The position numbers and the translations under genes are program-made. Positions 9,652 to 19,275 of a stretch of 64,000 nucleotides of DNA are shown here, in pieces. The stretch comes from Inquilinus sp. KBS0705 (lineage in GTDB: Bacteria; Bacteroidota; Bacteroidia; Sphingobacteriales; Sphingobacteriaceae). Location: positions 558,001-622,000 of the forward strand of contig VCCI02000001.1 in assembly GCA_005938025.2 (NCBI GenBank), in the 5' to 3' direction. The first letter of the stretch is position 1. Every line of letters begins with the position of its first letter. The notes under the pieces are model-generated. The model was not told the DNA's origin. It worked only from the letters and a program-made list of their open reading frames with translations, and made no database searches.

Positions 9652-10569
9652 TTATCCTTCGTCAAAGTAATCGCTGTCTATTCGTTTGATTTCATAGGTT
9701 CTTTGTGTAGATACTCCAAGATTATAATCGATCATCAACTGAGCCAGTTGCTCTCCGTCGATTAATACAATTTTGGTTTCATTCTTGGGCGAGTAGGCTA
9801 GCGCTTCCTTGGTAAATGAAGAGGTGGTGATAAATATTCCTTTTTTTGCACCCTGTCCAGCCAATGCACCAACAAACTTGTGCAATTCAGGCCGACCGAC
9901 TACATTCGCCTTTTGCCATCGTTTTGCCTGTATATAAATTATATCAAGGCCAAGCTTATCTTCTTTGATAGTACCATCAATTCCTTCATCCCCAGTTTTA
10001 CCCACCGCCTGTCCAGCATCCTTGATAGAACCACCATAGCCCATTTTTACTAACAGTTCAACAACAAGCCGCTCAAAAAATGCGGGAGACAAACTGCGTA
10101 CTGTATCGATCAATTCCTGCGCTAAAGACTGCCGGGTCTTCTGATAAGCTATATCGATATTTTCCTCGGGCGTATTTTCATCAATGTCACTGAAACCCTC
10201 CACCGCTAAAGATTTAACCTCTTCACTTTTATAATTCTGAAACTCCAGGAATTCTGGGAATTGTTTTAAAAAGCCGTTGTCAATTTTAACCGGCTTTTCG
10301 GCCAGAGCTAGTCTCCCCCGTTCACTTATAATTAATATGCCCCGCGATGGCGAGGATATTAGACCTGCTTTCTTCAGGTAAGTCCGTGCCCAGCCTACTC
10401 TGTTACTAAAAACTGGCTGACCGCCACTTAATAGCTCCTGACGTTCGTTGTCACTTAAGTGCAGCGAAACCGCCAGCGCTTCAATTGTATCCTTGGTTTT
10501 ATGCGGTTTGTCGTCAGCCAGGAACTGGAGTAGCGGCAACATTAAAGTTTGATAATCAGGGATGGCCAT
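9652..10569 (-). CDS. mrr: Mrr-type restriction endonuclease
   Basis: Predicted modification-dependent (type IV) endonuclease of 305 residues. The N-terminal half (about 1-95) is an Mrr_N winged helix that reads through GWARTYLKKAGL and SERGRLAL. The C-terminal half (about 165-285) is the Mrr_cat PD-(D/E)xK nuclease, with the motif GDEGIDGTI followed by IIYIQAKRW, which supplies the D and QxK catalytic residues. It is the last gene of an hsdR-hsdM-hsdS-mrr run, 5 nt after hsdS, and so is probably cotranscribed. Mrr proteins cleave methylated foreign DNA. Pairing with a type I system covers both unmodified and wrongly modified DNA, which is inference from context. Confidence 0.9.
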   Translation of the reverse strand: MAIPDYQTLMLPLLQFLADDKPHKTKDTIEALAVSLHLSDNERQELLSGGQPVFSNRVGWARTYLKKAGLISSPSRGILIISERGRLALAEKPVKIDNGFLKQFPEFLEFQNYKSEEVKSLAVEGFSDIDENTPEENIDIAYQKTRQSLAQELIDTVRSLSPAFFERLVVELLVKMGYGGSIKDAGQAVGKTGDEGIDGTIKEDKLGLDIIYIQAKRWQKANVVGRPELHKFVGALAGQGAKKGIFITTSSFTKEALAYSPKNETKIVLIDGEQLAQLMIDYNLGVSTQRTYEIKRIDSDYFDEG

Positions 10570-10574
10570 AATGG

Positions 10575-12686
10575 TTAATTTTGTATTGCTAATTGTTGCG
10601 GCACAATTCCGTTACTTTCCATCCAGCGGAGCGCGCTTTTCACCTGCTCAGCCGAATAATTGCGTTTAAATTCTGACCAGTCGTAAAACTTGCTGAGTAA
10701 GGCGGTATCGTTAACCAATTGATTTTTCAATATCATTTCCTCCCAGCATGCAAAAAGCGTTGCTACAATTTCAATACTGGCTGAATTGGTGTTTTCAAAT
10801 AGCTGAATAAGATGATAGATGGATTCCACCTGGTCACCAAATTGCGCTTTAAATGCTAGCTTATGGCTACCTGCATTGACCAAAGGCTGGTACTTCAGTG
10901 TTTGTGTCTCATCATACTTGAACCAAGCTTTTTTCTCAAGCTCTACATCCAGGTACCTTTGCAACTTAGGATCGTAAGGCCCCATGGCTTGTCGTAAAAA
11001 GTTGACCGGTAAATTCATTTTTCTAATTCGTTCGCAAAGAAAAATGAGTTTTTGAAGTTTTATGTGTCCAAATGTTGGTTTTCGATTTAATTGCCAAATA
11101 ATTTCAGAAGCAAGAAGCAAAATATTTTCCTCGCTGGTAAAGGTTTTAATGGCAATAGCAGCATTATCAATTTTGTTATTTTCTTTAAATGATTGTTTTA
11201 TAACAGATTGTATCAAAATTTCTATGTTATCAACACTCATATTTGTATTGGACTCTAAATCATCACAAAGGGAAATTATTTCGTTAACACTATTAACAAT
11301 TAACTGCTGTTCATCCAGAGAAGGTAATGCAATAAGTGTATTGAGCAATTGCGTTTTATTTATGGACGCTAGATTTGTGGTTTGTTTAGAACAACTTTCA
11401 AAATATCGCCTGGTAATTGGACTGTTTAAATATATCTCCAAATATGCATTTAATATTCCCCCTCGTGACCTAATGCAATAAATATGATTTTGATGAATAA
11501 TTGGCGATAATTTTTCGTTCCAAATAGCACAACGACCAACCTTGTCCCAATCGCCGCCTTCAATCATTAAAAGGTCTCCATAATGCAAGCGATATTTATC
11601 AATCTCTTTAGCAGTAACCTCTAATTCCTTCACATCAGATATATCAATATATCTTCGTTGTACATTCGCTACCCTTAAGTACGGTGTTTTAATTAGCTCC
11701 CCTCTATAAGTTTTACCTAAAGTAATACCGCTCACAACATCTGCAATTTCACTTAAATTGCACCACGCCCAACTTTTTGGTAGTTTGAACGGTTCTTCAA
11801 AATCGGAAATTGGACCATTTTGAGATTTTTTACCTTTTGAGGGACGGTCTATATTTGATTTTTTAATACGAGCTAGCAATTGTTCTCCTGTTTCATTTAC
11901 TAAAACTTGAGTATGTAAATTACCTTCAACGCCATCTTGTAGTATTGCCTCTTTCAAGCTTTTTATTTGATCTTGTTGATTTTTACATTGAATTAGTAAT
12001 TCCTGAACTTCATTATTGATTTCTAAGCTCTTTTGAAACATTGAATTCAAATAATTGATAAAATCCGAATCTGTTTCTTCAAAATTGTATTCCAATTCAT
12101 TTAATAAAATGTGATCAATTGACTCTAATATTTTGCAAAGCTTCAATTGCCATTCTTTGTGAGGAATAGATATTTTTATTCTATCCAAATCACCTTTGTT
12201 AAAACCACCTTGCGCGCTTCTTGAGATATTTTTAATAGTATCTTGTATAATTGATGCGTGAAGAAAATAAAATAAAAAGTTCTGATCAAGAATGTCTTCA
12301 TCGAGTATTATCACTTTGGCGCACGCGACATTATATGCCCCCGCTTTTCCTGTTAGAACTTTACCTACGGAAGCGCCGTATCTGCCTAAAAGGACATCGT
12401 TTGAATTACATGTTTTATTTTTTTTGTCTTTTGGAATATATGTGACAGTAGACTCAGAAGAGAAGTCACGTATTTGAAGGAATCTTTCATACCCCTCCTT
12501 TTCTCCAAAAACAAATTGACTTTTGGGTGGTTGTGTTCCCCCTTGAATATCGATAAAGTCAGTTAACTTACCTTGGGAAAAAAAAATGGGGTATAGTTCT
12601 GTTGCTGCCAAAATACCATTAACGCAAGCTTGAATCGCTATGTCCCTAAATCTTTTATTTCTATATATTGATGTTAAATCAGCCAC
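10575..12686 (-). CDS. hsdS: Type I restriction specificity subunit with C-terminal extension
   Basis: DNA-recognition subunit of the type I complex. Two target-recognition domains are visible: the first covers about 20-180 (FIDIQGGTQPPKS and QGGFNKGDLDRIKISIP), the second about 300-470 (LPKSWAWCNLSEIADVVSGIT and LPSLDEQQLIV). Coiled-coil spacers link them. At 703 residues it is about 250 longer than most HsdS proteins. The extra C-terminus (about 510-703) has a separate domain with HIKLQKLIFLCE and GPYDPKLQRYLD, similar to extensions seen on some S subunits and loosely to Panacea/DUF4065. It lies 2 nt after hsdM and 5 nt before mrr. The TRDs are AT-rich, as expected for exchanged specificity modules. 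Confidence 0.88.
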   Translation of the reverse strand: MADLTSIYRNKRFRDIAIQACVNGILAATELYPIFFSQGKLTDFIDIQGGTQPPKSQFVFGEKEGYERFLQIRDFSSESTVTYIPKDKKNKTCNSNDVLLGRYGASVGKVLTGKAGAYNVACAKVIILDEDILDQNFLFYFLHASIIQDTIKNISRSAQGGFNKGDLDRIKISIPHKEWQLKLCKILESIDHILLNELEYNFEETDSDFINYLNSMFQKSLEINNEVQELLIQCKNQQDQIKSLKEAILQDGVEGNLHTQVLVNETGEQLLARIKKSNIDRPSKGKKSQNGPISDFEEPFKLPKSWAWCNLSEIADVVSGITLGKTYRGELIKTPYLRVANVQRRYIDISDVKELEVTAKEIDKYRLHYGDLLMIEGGDWDKVGRCAIWNEKLSPIIHQNHIYCIRSRGGILNAYLEIYLNSPITRRYFESCSKQTTNLASINKTQLLNTLIALPSLDEQQLIVNSVNEIISLCDDLESNTNMSVDNIEILIQSVIKQSFKENNKIDNAAIAIKTFTSEENILLLASEIIWQLNRKPTFGHIKLQKLIFLCERIRKMNLPVNFLRQAMGPYDPKLQRYLDVELEKKAWFKYDETQTLKYQPLVNAGSHKLAFKAQFGDQVESIYHLIQLFENTNSASIEIVATLFACWEEMILKNQLVNDTALLSKFYDWSEFKRNYSAEQVKSALRWMESNGIVPQQLAIQN

Positions 12687-12688
12687 AG

Positions 12689-14125
12689 CTATACGTTTAA
12701 CTTGTTCTTTATTCTTTGTAGTAGTAATTTCGATGACTCATTTGAAATTAGCAAACTTTCTATAAGGTCCTTGCTATTAAAACTCTGCTCTTGCGGCTTT
12801 GTATTGGGATTTTTAACATCCAAATTATAATTTCTTTGTTTGATTTCTTCAGCACTGATCGTCCAAGAGCGAGAAGTAGTCTCCCTTTTTTGCCACCAAG
12901 TTTTTTCTACATCAAACTCTTCAATACTAATAGGTCTTGTTTTTTTGTAATTTTTAATTCCTTCAGGATATGGATGTTCGTAGTACCATATATCCTTTGT
13001 TGGCTTTCCCTTATCAAAAAACAGCAGGTTCGTTTTTATACTCGTATAGGGTGCAAAAACACCATTCGGCAAACGAACTATCGTATGCAGATTACATTTT
13101 TCAAGTAAATTTTCTTTTATCCTGGTAGACACACCTTCGCCGAATAAGAACCCATCCGGCAATACTACTCCAGCTCTGCCGCCATCTTTCATCATATGAA
13201 TAATAAGTGCCATAAATAGATTAGCAGTTTCCCGGGTACGAAAACCGACCGGAAAATTATTTTCTACTCCGTCTTCCTCCATACCTCCAAAAGGAGGATT
13301 GGTTACTACCACGTCATAACGATTTTTATTAGTCCATTCTGACCAAGACTTGCCTAATAAATTATCATGTTGAATAGATGGGATTTCAATGCCATGTAAT
13401 ATTAAATTCGTTGTTGCCAACATATGGGGCAATGGCTTTTTCTCAACTCCTGTTATTGATTTTTGGAGGAGGACGTTATCTTCAACGGTTTTCACCTTAC
13501 TATTTGCCTTGATATATTCTACGGCATTGACAAGAAAACCGGCTGTACCACAAGCGGGATCGATTACCCTTTCACCAAGTTGAGGGTTAACCATTTCCAC
13601 CACAAACTGTGTTACGGCCCTGGGGGTATAAAACTCGCCGGCGTTTCCGGCACTTTGCAGGTCCTTTAAAATCTGCTCGTAGATATCGTTGAATGAATGC
13701 CGGTCTACCTGCGTTGAGAAATGAATACCGGAGTTGATCTTATTGATGACCTGGCGCAGCAATGTGCCGCTTTTCATGTAATTGTAACTATCCTCAAAGA
13801 CATTCCGCACCATAATCCCCCCATCGTCTTTATTCTTAATGGTGAGATTTTTAAGGCGTGGAAATAATGAGTTATTTACAAAGTCCAGGAGATCGTCACC
13901 CGTCATGCCTTCATCTTTCGCCGCCCAGGTACGCCAGCGTAAATCGTCGGGTATCGGTGATTTATAACCATCTTTAGTTATTTCCCATTCACTTTCCTTT
14001 TCGTCAAATATTTTTAGAAACAAGAGCCATACCAGTTGCGATATACGTTGCGCATCGCCGTCAACGCCGGCGTCTTTACGCATAATATCTTGTATAGCTT
14101 TTATAGAACTTGATAGTGTAGACAT
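12689..14125 (-). CDS. hsdM: Type I restriction-modification DNA methyltransferase subunit
   Basis: N6-adenine methyltransferase subunit of 478 residues. The N-terminal helical HsdM_N domain (about 1-130) contains the FLKIFDEKE segment. The N6_Mtase domain follows, with FYTPRAVTQFVV, the SAM-binding motif DPACGTAGFLV and the catalytic NPPFGG (motif IV, N/D-P-P-Y/F). It works with HsdS for host protection and with HsdR for cleavage. It starts 5 nt after hsdR ends and stops 2 nt before hsdS starts, a tight operon. All three subunits are intact, so the system is probably functional. Confidence 0.95.
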   Translation of the reverse strand: MSTLSSSIKAIQDIMRKDAGVDGDAQRISQLVWLLFLKIFDEKESEWEITKDGYKSPIPDDLRWRTWAAKDEGMTGDDLLDFVNNSLFPRLKNLTIKNKDDGGIMVRNVFEDSYNYMKSGTLLRQVINKINSGIHFSTQVDRHSFNDIYEQILKDLQSAGNAGEFYTPRAVTQFVVEMVNPQLGERVIDPACGTAGFLVNAVEYIKANSKVKTVEDNVLLQKSITGVEKKPLPHMLATTNLILHGIEIPSIQHDNLLGKSWSEWTNKNRYDVVVTNPPFGGMEEDGVENNFPVGFRTRETANLFMALIIHMMKDGGRAGVVLPDGFLFGEGVSTRIKENLLEKCNLHTIVRLPNGVFAPYTSIKTNLLFFDKGKPTKDIWYYEHPYPEGIKNYKKTRPISIEEFDVEKTWWQKRETTSRSWTISAEEIKQRNYNLDVKNPNTKPQEQSFNSKDLIESLLISNESSKLLLQRIKNKLNV

Positions 14126-14130
14126 GCTAA

Positions 14131-16524
14131 TTAAGCTGTATTAGTATATAATTGGTTTTGCAAATCTTTAATGGCTTTCAAGTAACTATCCTTACTGCCA
14201 AAAAAGCCGATAATTTCAAATGGCGTTCCCAAACTGCTCAATGGATCAAGCGAAAGGATTTGTGTGGTTTCAATATTTTCCAGTCCCTCGTCTGCATATT
14301 TATCCAGTAATGCATTTAACACATTCCTGGCCTGGTCGCCGTATTTATTAAAATAGTCTCTTTTCTTAACATTGTTAGCCCTTTCCTTGCGGGTCAGCGG
14401 CGGGGCATCAAAAGCGGTATGGCAGATCAAATCAAATATGTCAAGTTCCCGATCTACAGCTTCCTTTAACTCCTCCACTAAAAGTCCCTGCTCTTCCAGC
14501 TCCTTCACTAAAACAGATTTTCGTTCCGCATCATTCCAGGTGCCCAAAAATTCCTCCAGGGTTTTATATTGATTTTTTATCTTATCACGCGAGTACTCTT
14601 TCAGACTAACTGTGATGGGTTTACCATCATGATCAAAATACATTTCCCTTTGTATCAAAACGGAAACATCTATGCCATTGATAAAGATCTTTTCCCGCTT
14701 TTCCTTTTTTGTATAGTAAGGAACAGACGGCGCCATTAAAACTGATTGTCCCATATCTAATTCCTCGCCCGAAAGTTCATCGATAACCGGGGCTGGATCT
14801 GCTTCCTCCTCCTGCTCAATCGTCTCAATACTTACGTTTTCATTAACTACTTTTACCATTACCGGATCACCGTCAAAATCAGGATCGGCAAACTTATCAG
14901 AAACATTTCTAAAATCGAGAATCGTAAAATACAATTTGCCAAAATCTTCATTAATCCGAGTCCCCCGACCAATAATTTGTTTAAACTCCGTCATCGACTG
15001 AATATTGCTGTCCAGAACAATGACCTTACAAGTCTGCGCATCAACACCGGTGGTCATGAGTTTGGATGTGGTTGCTATGACGGGATACCTTTCTTCGGGA
15101 TTGATAAAATTGCTCAATTCCCTTTTGCCCTCGTCGTTATCCCCGGTAATTTGCATGACATACTTGTCATTCTGAGCTACCAGGTCGGAATTTTGCCTGG
15201 AAAGTTCAGACCGCATGCCCGATGCATGCTCTATGTCGATACAGAATACGATTGATTTGGAATAACGGTCAGTTCCTTTCAAGAACTCGGTTATCTTTCC
15301 GGCAACAAGTTTACGACGCTCTTCTACAACAATATTCTTTTCAAAATCTGAGCGGTTGTAGATCCTGTCCTCGACTTCGTTACCAAACTTATCCAGGAAG
15401 CCTTTCGGTGGCCGCCAGCCTTCAAGGTCGATATCCAATCCAATCCGTACGACGCGATATGGCGCAAGGAAGCCATCGGCTATACCTTGTTTGAGCGAAT
15501 AGGTATAAACCGGTTCACCGAAATATTCGATATTGGAGGTTTCAGAGGTTTCTTTTGGCGTAGCCGTTAAGCCTATATGTGCTGATGTTTTAAAATAGGT
15601 CAATATTTCCCGCCAGGCACTGTCTTCGTTAGCGCTACCCCGGTGACACTCGTCAATAATGATCAGGTCAAAAAAGCCCGTCGAGAACTGTTTATATACA
15701 TTTTTCTCTTCTTCATTACCGGAGATACCCTGGTAAAGCGCCAGGTAAATTTCGAAGGACTTATCGACCTGCCGCTTTTTAACAATGGTCATTTTATCGC
15801 CGAAATGGCGAAAATCACCGACCTTTGTCTGATCCAGCAGTGAATTCCTGTCCGCAAGAAAAAGAATCCGCTTTTTGGCCCCGCTTTTCCATAAGCGGTG
15901 GATGATCTGAAAAGCGGTGTAAGTCTTACCTGTTCCTGTAGCCATCACCAAAAGCAATCGGTTTTGGCCTCTGGCTATGGCTTCAATTGTTCTGTTTATC
16001 GCAATTTGCTGGTAATACCGCGGGCTTCTGCCCGAAACATCGGTATAATAATCTTGGCTGACGATCTTCGAGGCCCTGGTGGTTTCAATACCCTTATAAG
16101 TCTGGTACCACGCCCAGAGTCGTTCGGGTGAAGGGAACTCATCCATTTGCAGATCACTTTCGGCCTGACCACTGAGCAGAGTTCTGTCATGAAACAAAAA
16201 CCCGTCACCATTGCTGCTGAAAATAAAAGGGACATCCAGGATCTTGCCATACTTGATCGCTTGTTGTATTCCGTCGCCGACGTTATGATTATTGTCTTTT
16301 GCCTCAATTATCGCAATTGGGATATTGGTCTTGTAGTATAGGATGTAGTCTGCCTGTTTACGCTCGCCACGTGCGGTTAATTTGCCTTTAACGTAAATAC
16401 GGCCATCGGTAAATGACACCTCTTCACGCATTTGCAAGTCAACATTCCAACCCGCAGAGAGGATGGCTGGTGTAATGTACTTGGTGCAAATATCTCTTTC
16501 TGACAGAAGTTTTTTATTCAACAT
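14131..16524 (-). CDS. hsdR: Type I restriction motor/endonuclease subunit
   Basis: DNA-translocating and cleaving subunit of 797 residues, the shorter EcoEI-like class. The N-terminal HSDR_N nuclease domain shows QADYILYY and the PD-(D/E)xK core IAIIEAKD. The SF2 helicase core has Walker A (VMATGTGKT), Walker B DECHRGS, motif III LTATPKE and motif VI QIIGRGTRI. A C-terminal EcoEI_R_C-like region completes it. It is the first gene of the hsdR-hsdM-hsdS-mrr operon, which reads away from the divergent DGQHR/HEPN pair. The 293-bp gap between them should hold both promoters, but I saw no clear operator there. Confidence 0.95.
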   Translation of the reverse strand: MLNKKLLSERDICTKYITPAILSAGWNVDLQMREEVSFTDGRIYVKGKLTARGERKQADYILYYKTNIPIAIIEAKDNNHNVGDGIQQAIKYGKILDVPFIFSSNGDGFLFHDRTLLSGQAESDLQMDEFPSPERLWAWYQTYKGIETTRASKIVSQDYYTDVSGRSPRYYQQIAINRTIEAIARGQNRLLLVMATGTGKTYTAFQIIHRLWKSGAKKRILFLADRNSLLDQTKVGDFRHFGDKMTIVKKRQVDKSFEIYLALYQGISGNEEEKNVYKQFSTGFFDLIIIDECHRGSANEDSAWREILTYFKTSAHIGLTATPKETSETSNIEYFGEPVYTYSLKQGIADGFLAPYRVVRIGLDIDLEGWRPPKGFLDKFGNEVEDRIYNRSDFEKNIVVEERRKLVAGKITEFLKGTDRYSKSIVFCIDIEHASGMRSELSRQNSDLVAQNDKYVMQITGDNDEGKRELSNFINPEERYPVIATTSKLMTTGVDAQTCKVIVLDSNIQSMTEFKQIIGRGTRINEDFGKLYFTILDFRNVSDKFADPDFDGDPVMVKVVNENVSIETIEQEEEADPAPVIDELSGEELDMGQSVLMAPSVPYYTKKEKREKIFINGIDVSVLIQREMYFDHDGKPITVSLKEYSRDKIKNQYKTLEEFLGTWNDAERKSVLVKELEEQGLLVEELKEAVDRELDIFDLICHTAFDAPPLTRKERANNVKKRDYFNKYGDQARNVLNALLDKYADEGLENIETTQILSLDPLSSLGTPFEIIGFFGSKDSYLKAIKDLQNQLYTNTA

Positions 16525-16817
16525 TCAATGGCGGTGATCAAGGTTGATAAGATAAATAATATTATTTGATAAGCGTTGCCACGCCTAATGTACACTAAAT
16601 TCAATAGTAAATTACTTAAATTTCGATATTGCAAATTCACTCAAGTAAGCATCTCCTGTATTGCCAATTCTTTAAATTATAGTCTATAATTGAAAGTTGA
16701 ACTATATGTGGAGTCTTTAAGGTGGTAACCATTAGTCACTACTTTTATATAGTATATTTTCGTAAACTTGCTGGAGGTTATTTGAAATGTAGCAAACACC
16801 TAAGTATTCATTTAGTT

Positions 16818-17993
16818 ATGGACATTATATCAGTACTTGTCGACCATAGAATTAATGCCGCAAATGTACTCGCCGAGTTCACAATTGAGGAGTATTTAAA
16901 AAGTGCTGATTCCATGATCAATAACAATCCTTTTCAGCGTAAAACTGTTAAATCCTCCGGAACTGTTTATAGTTTATTAAGAGATGATTTGAAGCAAGGT
17001 TGCATAATACCCCCTATTGTACTCGCTTTAAATAATGATCCATTAACAGAAAGGAATTCGGAAAATGAAAAAACTATTTATAAAAATTACATAGAAAATA
17101 ACATTAAAGAAGCACTTATTTTAGATGGTCTTCAACGCACAAATAATATTATTGATGCAAACGATGAACTACAAAAAGAAAATGATCCTCTGGCACTTAA
17201 TAAATATTTAAACTATAAAATTAGGGTAGAAATCTATTTTGGAATAAATAAAATTGGCATTTTATATAGGATGTTGACACTAAACACTGGGCAAACGCCC
17301 ATGTCCATTCGACACCAAATTGAAATCCTTTATTCGGACTATTTAAAGCAACCTACCAATGGCATTCGACTGATTCGAGAAATTGACTCTGGCTCAAAAG
17401 GGTTCGGGCGGTACTCATTTAAGGATGTTATTGAAGGGTTAACATCTTATTTAATGCGTGACTACCTTACTTTTGATCGCGGTGATGTTCTGGAAAATAT
17501 CAAAAGCTTGGAAAAACTTTCAAAAGAAAACCAAGGTGCCGACATATTCAAGGGGTATTTGGAATTATTTCATTCGTTTCTTAGCCGTATGATGTTTTTA
17601 TTAGAAGGATGGCAATACAGAGATGGGGAGTCTGAATATGTTTTAAATTCAGCCCCATTTGGGCGGGATGCGTTATCAATCTTCAGCAAATCTCAAATTA
17701 TGACAGGCCTAGGAGCTGGTATAGCATTTTTAAAAGATCGCGAATTATCTGATTTCACAAAGGTAAAAACAGACATTGAACGAATCAACTTTGATTATAA
17801 CGCAGGTAGTGTGATCTATTATTTATTATCAAAATTAGACGATCTGAAAGTAAATGCTGCAAAAATTGGAAATGCGCAACGTGAATATTTCTATTATTTT
17901 TTCAGAGAACTTTTTAATCCAGAAGGAGATTCTTATCTATCAATTGACAAATCTATAGAAAGTGCCTTTAAACGTTACAGGCAGAATAACTAG
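16818..17993 (+). CDS. DGQHR/ParB-like protein, first gene of a candidate defence pair
   Basis: The protein is 391 residues from the ATG at 16818. A GTG at 16722 would add 32 poorly conserved-looking residues. The segment IPPIVLALN, then LILDGLQRTNNIID, then MLTLNTGQTPMS follows the pattern of DGQHR/DUF262-like ParB-nuclease-fold proteins (compare IIDGQHR and the following Asn-rich helix). DGLQR is at about 103-107. Such domains occur in DNA-modification and restriction systems. The gene is AT-rich against its surroundings. Only 2 nt separate its stop from the next start, and that partner is a HEPN protein. Function is not known; a role as sensor, nuclease or antitoxin is a guess from context. 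Confidence 0.7.
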   Translation: MDIISVLVDHRINAANVLAEFTIEEYLKSADSMINNNPFQRKTVKSSGTVYSLLRDDLKQGCIIPPIVLALNNDPLTERNSENEKTIYKNYIENNIKEALILDGLQRTNNIIDANDELQKENDPLALNKYLNYKIRVEIYFGINKIGILYRMLTLNTGQTPMSIRHQIEILYSDYLKQPTNGIRLIREIDSGSKGFGRYSFKDVIEGLTSYLMRDYLTFDRGDVLENIKSLEKLSKENQGADIFKGYLELFHSFLSRMMFLLEGWQYRDGESEYVLNSAPFGRDALSIFSKSQIMTGLGAGIAFLKDRELSDFTKVKTDIERINFDYNAGSVIYYLLSKLDDLKVNAAKIGNAQREYFYYFFRELFNPEGDSYLSIDKSIESAFKRYRQNN

Positions 17994-17995
17994 TC

Positions 17996-19231
17996 ATGTT
18001 AAAACTACGTTCCAGACAGAGTAAAAGAGAATTGCTGTTGGACAGAGTTCAATTTTTTCAAGACGAAGATGGAAGTTATTTTTTATTAGAATCATCTGAA
18101 GACCAACTAATTAACTACACGGTAAATTTTCCGTTGCCTTATTATGATGGTTACAAAATACAAGACTTCAATTGCATAGGTTTTAGCAGTTCTATATTTA
18201 ACAAAGAAAATAACATTTTCCAGGTTAATCTCAAAAAAAGCAACAAAGACAAGCCGAAGCGTATTGGGTGGATATTTACAATCCAAGCGCTAATTTCAAC
18301 TGAGCACAATGAGGCAAACAACGAGCATTTTTTAAGATATAGCTTTGTAACATTTGAAAAACTATTGCGAGGTCACCTTTTCGAGGAAACAGTTGTTTAT
18401 GTAGAAGATATAAAACCGGATGGAATTCTGACACTTGAGAATATTTATCCGGCAGAAATGGTAATCTTTACGATAAGTAACGCAACTGTAAAGGATATTC
18501 CAGAGTTTGAAATTGATAATTATCTCCAGTCTTTTTACATCTATGGGTATTATTTTTGCCCACTACAAGGAGACTTCGACTCCGCAATCGAGAATTTAAT
18601 TGAGCCTCCGATCATAACTAATATCGTTATTCAAAAGATATCCGACCAGCTTGAACATGATAAATTTGCTAAGGAATTATTTAGAACTTACCTAAAAAAG
18701 CAAAACCATCCTTTAGTTCAATTCTATTTATTGTTTCAAGTAATTGAATTATTGATTGATAAAGTTTATGATTTTGAAATCCTAAAATTATTCTCTGCTG
18801 CTAAGGAGCGAACTTTAGCGCCCCATGAAATAAAAAAAAGGATTGAGTCAATTGCCAATATGGACTACCGGATAACACGTCTTTTTGAAGATTATTTACA
18901 AAAAGGATTAAGTTCTACAACTGATTTGGTAATCGCTTTAAAACATTTTTTAAAACATTTTGCATCAGATTATAAGGATACATCTTCTGTGGGAGCAGCG
19001 ATTTACTCTTGCCGTAATAAGATCGTTCATGAGTTTCGATTAGTCGCTGATAAAGACGTTGACTTCGGACTTTTAAAAGAAATCAACAAGCATTTTTCTA
19101 TTTTAATAGCTGAACTTGTGATTTTATTTGCAGATGATCCAGCTTTAAGAAACAATAATAAACTTGAGACTTCTCCTATCGAATGGCTTAAATACCAGCT
19201 CTTGCAAGAAATCCTCCAAAAGGATCTGTAA
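17996..19231 (+). CDS. Protein with C-terminal Apea-like HEPN domain, second gene of the pair
   Basis: The protein is 411 residues. The N-terminal ~220 residues are beta-rich and not recognised. The C-terminal ~180 residues are helical and end in a HEPN-type signature, SCRNKIVHEFR, with R340-x4-H345 matching the Rx4-6H catalytic motif of HEPN ribonucleases. A preceding helix (FYLLFQVIELLIDKVYD) is like the Apea-type HEPN core. Many HEPN proteins are RNA-cleaving toxins of abortive infection. With its upstream DGQHR-like partner and the adjacent type I and Mrr systems it sits in a defence island. No transmembrane segment is visible. RNase activity is inferred. Confidence 0.7.
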   Translation: MLKLRSRQSKRELLLDRVQFFQDEDGSYFLLESSEDQLINYTVNFPLPYYDGYKIQDFNCIGFSSSIFNKENNIFQVNLKKSNKDKPKRIGWIFTIQALISTEHNEANNEHFLRYSFVTFEKLLRGHLFEETVVYVEDIKPDGILTLENIYPAEMVIFTISNATVKDIPEFEIDNYLQSFYIYGYYFCPLQGDFDSAIENLIEPPIITNIVIQKISDQLEHDKFAKELFRTYLKKQNHPLVQFYLLFQVIELLIDKVYDFEILKLFSAAKERTLAPHEIKKRIESIANMDYRITRLFEDYLQKGLSSTTDLVIALKHFLKHFASDYKDTSSVGAAIYSCRNKIVHEFRLVADKDVDFGLLKEINKHFSILIAELVILFADDPALRNNNKLETSPIEWLKYQLLQEILQKDL

Positions 19232-19275
19232 CTGGACATCGGCATCCATTTTTGATGGTTGCAGGATTGCCTCAT

